Of a DNA stretch of 8,792 bases, positions 6,758-8,792 are shown piece by piece (within the stretch, counting starts at the first letter, position 1; each line of letters begins with the position of its first letter). The position numbers were made by a program, and so were the translations under genes. The stretch spans positions 1 to 8,792 of the forward strand of contig JAJZGE010000045.1 in assembly GCA_021798675.1 (NCBI GenBank), written 5' to 3'. The notes under the pieces are model-generated. The model was not told where the DNA came from. It did not search any database and worked only from the letters and a program-made list of their open reading frames with translations. The stretch comes from Pseudomonadota bacterium. GTDB lineage: Bacteria > Pseudomonadota > Gammaproteobacteria > Xanthomonadales > Rhodanobacteraceae.

Positions 6758-8792
6758 ATGCCTCACGAATCCCCGGCGCTGCGCGCCCTGATCGACGACC
6801 GCTATGCCGAACTGGCTGCGCGCTGCCGCGCCGCAAGCGTGCCGTTGCACGACGACGCCGGCGTGGCCGAGCGCATCCGCCGCACGCTGGCGGCCAGCGA
6901 TTTCGCGTTCGAGGCGTGGCGCGCCCAGCCGTCGCTGCTGTCGCCCGCAGGGCTGGAGCGGCTACGCTCGAACGCGGATGCCGCGGCCCGCATCGAGGCG
7001 CTGAAGTTGCCCACCGAGGAGGCGGCCACGCTGGCCGCGTTGCGCCGCTTTCGCCACGCCGAAGCGCTGCGGCTGGTGTTCCGCGACGTCAACGGCCTGG
7101 ACGAGCTGCCGGAAACCCTGTCCGCCACCAGCGTGCTGTACGAGGTGCTGCTGGAAGCCGCGCTGGGCTGGAGCGAACGCGCACTGGACGAACGCTACGG
7201 CCACGCGCGCAGCAATGACGGCGAGCGCCAGCGGCTGGTGGTAGTAGGTTTCGGCAAGCTGGGCGGCGCGGAGCTGAACTTCTCCTCCGACATCGACCTG
7301 GTGCTGGCCTATCCGCAGGGCGGCCAGAGCGACGGCGCACGGCCGCTCGACAATGGCGAGTACTTCGTCCGGCTGGGGCGTCAACTGGTACGCCTGCTCA
7401 ACGAGCCCACGGTGGACGGCATCTGCGCACGCGTGGACCTGCGCCTGCGGCCGTTCGGCAACGCGGGACGGCTGGCGCTGTCGTTTGCGGCGATGGAGCA
7501 GTACTACCAGCGCGAAGGCCGCGACTGGGAACGCTACGCGTGGATCAAGGCACGCCCGGTGGCCGGCGACCGCGCTGCCGGCAAGCAACTGTCGGAATTG
7601 CTGCGGCCGTTCATCTACCGCAAGTACCTCGACTACACCGCGTTCGCCGGCCTGCGCGAGATGAAGGCGCTGATCGATGCGGAAGTCGCGCGCAAGGATC
7701 TTTCCGACAACCTCAAGCTTGGCGCCGGCGGCATCCGCGAAATCGAATTCATCGTGCAACTCGTGCAGTTGATCCGCGGCGGCCGCGAACCCAGCCTGCG
7801 CGTGCGCGGCCTGCTGCCGGCGCTTTCCGCCTGCGAGGCGCGTGGCCATATTCCTGCCGCGCGCGCCAAGGCGCTGCGCGAAGCCTACGTGTTCCTGCGC
7901 CGGCTGGAGAACCGCGTGCAGATGCTGCGCGACGCGCAGACCCACGATATTCCGGACGATGCGCTCAGTCGCGAGCGCATCGCGTACGGGCTGGAGTGGC
8001 CGGCATGGGAACCGCTGGCGGAGGAGTTGGCGAAGCATCGCGGGATCGTCGCCAACGAATTCGCCGCCGTGCTGATGCCGCAGGGCGGGCGCGGCACGCG
8101 CGTGCCGGAGGCGGACGCCGCGCTATGGCAGGCCGCCTGCGCCGGAACCCTGGACGCCGGCATGCTGGAGGCCGGCGGCTTCGTGCCCGGCCTGGAAGCG
8201 GCCGATGCACTGGCCAAGCTGCCGCAGGGCGGCGCGGTGCGCGCGATGTCGGCGCGCTCGCGCGAGCGGCTGGATCACCTGATGCCGCAGCTCATCGCCG
8301 CCGCGCGCACCAGTGCAGCGCCGGTGCCGTGCCTGCTGCGGCTGTGCCGGCTGACGCAGGCGGTGGCGCGGCGCTCGTCCTATCTCGCCCTGCTGGAAGA
8401 ACAGCCCGCCGCGCGCAAGCGCCTGGTCGCGCTGTTCGCCGGCAGCGCGCTGCTCGCCGAGCAGGTGATCGCGCAGCCGCTGCTGCTGGACGACGTACTC
8501 GACCCGCGCATCGACCAGCTGCCGCTGAAGCGCGCCGACATCGCCGCCGAGATCGCCCGCGTGCTGTCCACGCTGGAAGAGCGCGAGGCGGAGGCGGAAC
8601 TGGAGCGCATCAACGAGTTCCAGTCCTCCACCGCGTTCCGCCTCGGCCTGGCCTTCAACGACGGTCGCGCCGACGCGGCGGCCACCGCGCGCCGCCTGGC
8701 CGCGCTGGCCGAATCGGTGGTGGGTGCGGTCACCGCGCTGGCCGAGCGCGAACTGGTCGCCCAGCACGGCCGCCTGCCGGGCCAGGGCTCCG
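6758..8792 (+). CDS. glnE: Bifunctional glutamine synthetase adenylyltransferase/adenylyl-removing enzyme; 3' end outside window
   Basis: Controls glutamine synthetase by adding AMP (low nitrogen demand) or removing it, directed by PII protein. The first 678 residues of an expected ~930-950 are present, with no internal stop. The N-terminal adenylyl-removase nucleotidyltransferase domain shows GFGKLGGAELNFSSDIDL (164-181), with metal-binding Asp178 and Asp180, then RLRPFGNAGRLALSF (229-243). KLGAGGIREIEF (320-331) is the conserved entry to the helical GlnD/GlnE-type domain. The second nucleotidyltransferase domain, which adenylylates, lies beyond the window. ATG 6758 is the only plausible ATG, since the next in-frame Met is far inside; however, AGGA abuts it directly with no spacer, so either initiation is weak or a GTG at 6707 in the same open frame is used. 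It is divergent from the sulfatase gene and has no upstream operon partner in view. Confidence 0.95.
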   Translation, partial: MPHESPALRALIDDRYAELAARCRAASVPLHDDAGVAERIRRTLAASDFAFEAWRAQPSLLSPAGLERLRSNADAAARIEALKLPTEEAATLAALRRFRHAEALRLVFRDVNGLDELPETLSATSVLYEVLLEAALGWSERALDERYGHARSNDGERQRLVVVGFGKLGGAELNFSSDIDLVLAYPQGGQSDGARPLDNGEYFVRLGRQLVRLLNEPTVDGICARVDLRLRPFGNAGRLALSFAAMEQYYQREGRDWERYAWIKARPVAGDRAAGKQLSELLRPFIYRKYLDYTAFAGLREMKALIDAEVARKDLSDNLKLGAGGIREIEFIVQLVQLIRGGREPSLRVRGLLPALSACEARGHIPAARAKALREAYVFLRRLENRVQMLRDAQTHDIPDDALSRERIAYGLEWPAWEPLAEELAKHRGIVANEFAAVLMPQGGRGTRVPEADAALWQAACAGTLDAGMLEAGGFVPGLEAADALAKLPQGGAVRAMSARSRERLDHLMPQLIAAARTSAAPVPCLLRLCRLTQAVARRSSYLALLEEQPAARKRLVALFAGSALLAEQVIAQPLLLDDVLDPRIDQLPLKRADIAAEIARVLSTLEEREAEAELERINEFQSSTAFRLGLAFNDGRADAAATARRLAALAESVVGAVTALAERELVAQHGRLPGQGS

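Noticed and set aside
6606..6836. N-terminal extension of the sulfatase gene to an upstream ATG
   Set aside because: It would overlap the glnE start and adds an Arg/Ala-rich, non-membrane stretch before a natural N-terminal membrane segment.
6962..8038. A 358-codon open frame on the - strand opposite glnE
   Set aside because: Antisense shadow; the + strand carries unmistakable GlnE motifs throughout.
8255..8275. GC hairpin (GCGCTCGCGCGAGC region) inside glnE
   Set aside because: Self-complementary GC strings are expected by chance in Ala/Arg-rich coding DNA of this composition; there is no sign of a repeat family.

Overview
The window is about 8.8 kb of GC-rich DNA from what is most likely a gammaproteobacterium near the Xanthomonadales (Rhodanobacter/Dyella-like). 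That placement is inferred from base composition and gene content (a type-2 Fe-S serine dehydratase, a proteobacterial GlnE, a Gram-negative LtaS-type sulfatase); nothing in the window proves it. Both ends cut through genes.

Layout. (1) 2-1039, +: the C-terminal three quarters of an iron-sulfur L-serine ammonia-lyase. (2) 1064-2371, +: a small accessory island of lower GC. It holds a frameshifted fragment that resembles the C-terminus of a type I restriction HsdR subunit, an intact two-gene toxin-antitoxin operon with a perfect inverted repeat at its promoter, and a fragment of a type I specificity subunit (HsdS) broken by two in-frame stops. No HsdM remnant was seen. (3) 2368-2925, +: an intact DUF6933-type protein whose start codon overlaps the stop of the dead hsdS in an ATGA junction. 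(4) 3047-4663, +: a 12-TM APC-family amino-acid permease with its own leader and a strong ribosome binding site. (5) 4710-6605, -: a membrane-anchored LtaS/OpgB-type alkaline-phosphatase-superfamily enzyme, convergent with the permease; a 9-bp GC hairpin lies between them. (6) 6758-8792, +: the N-terminal two thirds of glnE, glutamine synthetase adenylyltransferase/adenylyl-removase, divergent from the sulfatase gene.

How the parts relate. Serine deamination, amino-acid uptake and control of glutamine synthetase all concern amino-acid/nitrogen metabolism, but each gene has its own spacing or orientation and they do not look like one operon. The most interesting stretch is 1064-2371: apparently the wreck of a type I restriction-modification locus, in which the restriction genes have decayed to C-terminal stubs while the toxin-antitoxin pair between them has stayed intact. 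I found no RNA genes, CRISPR arrays, insertion sequences or phage genes, and no wholly new system.
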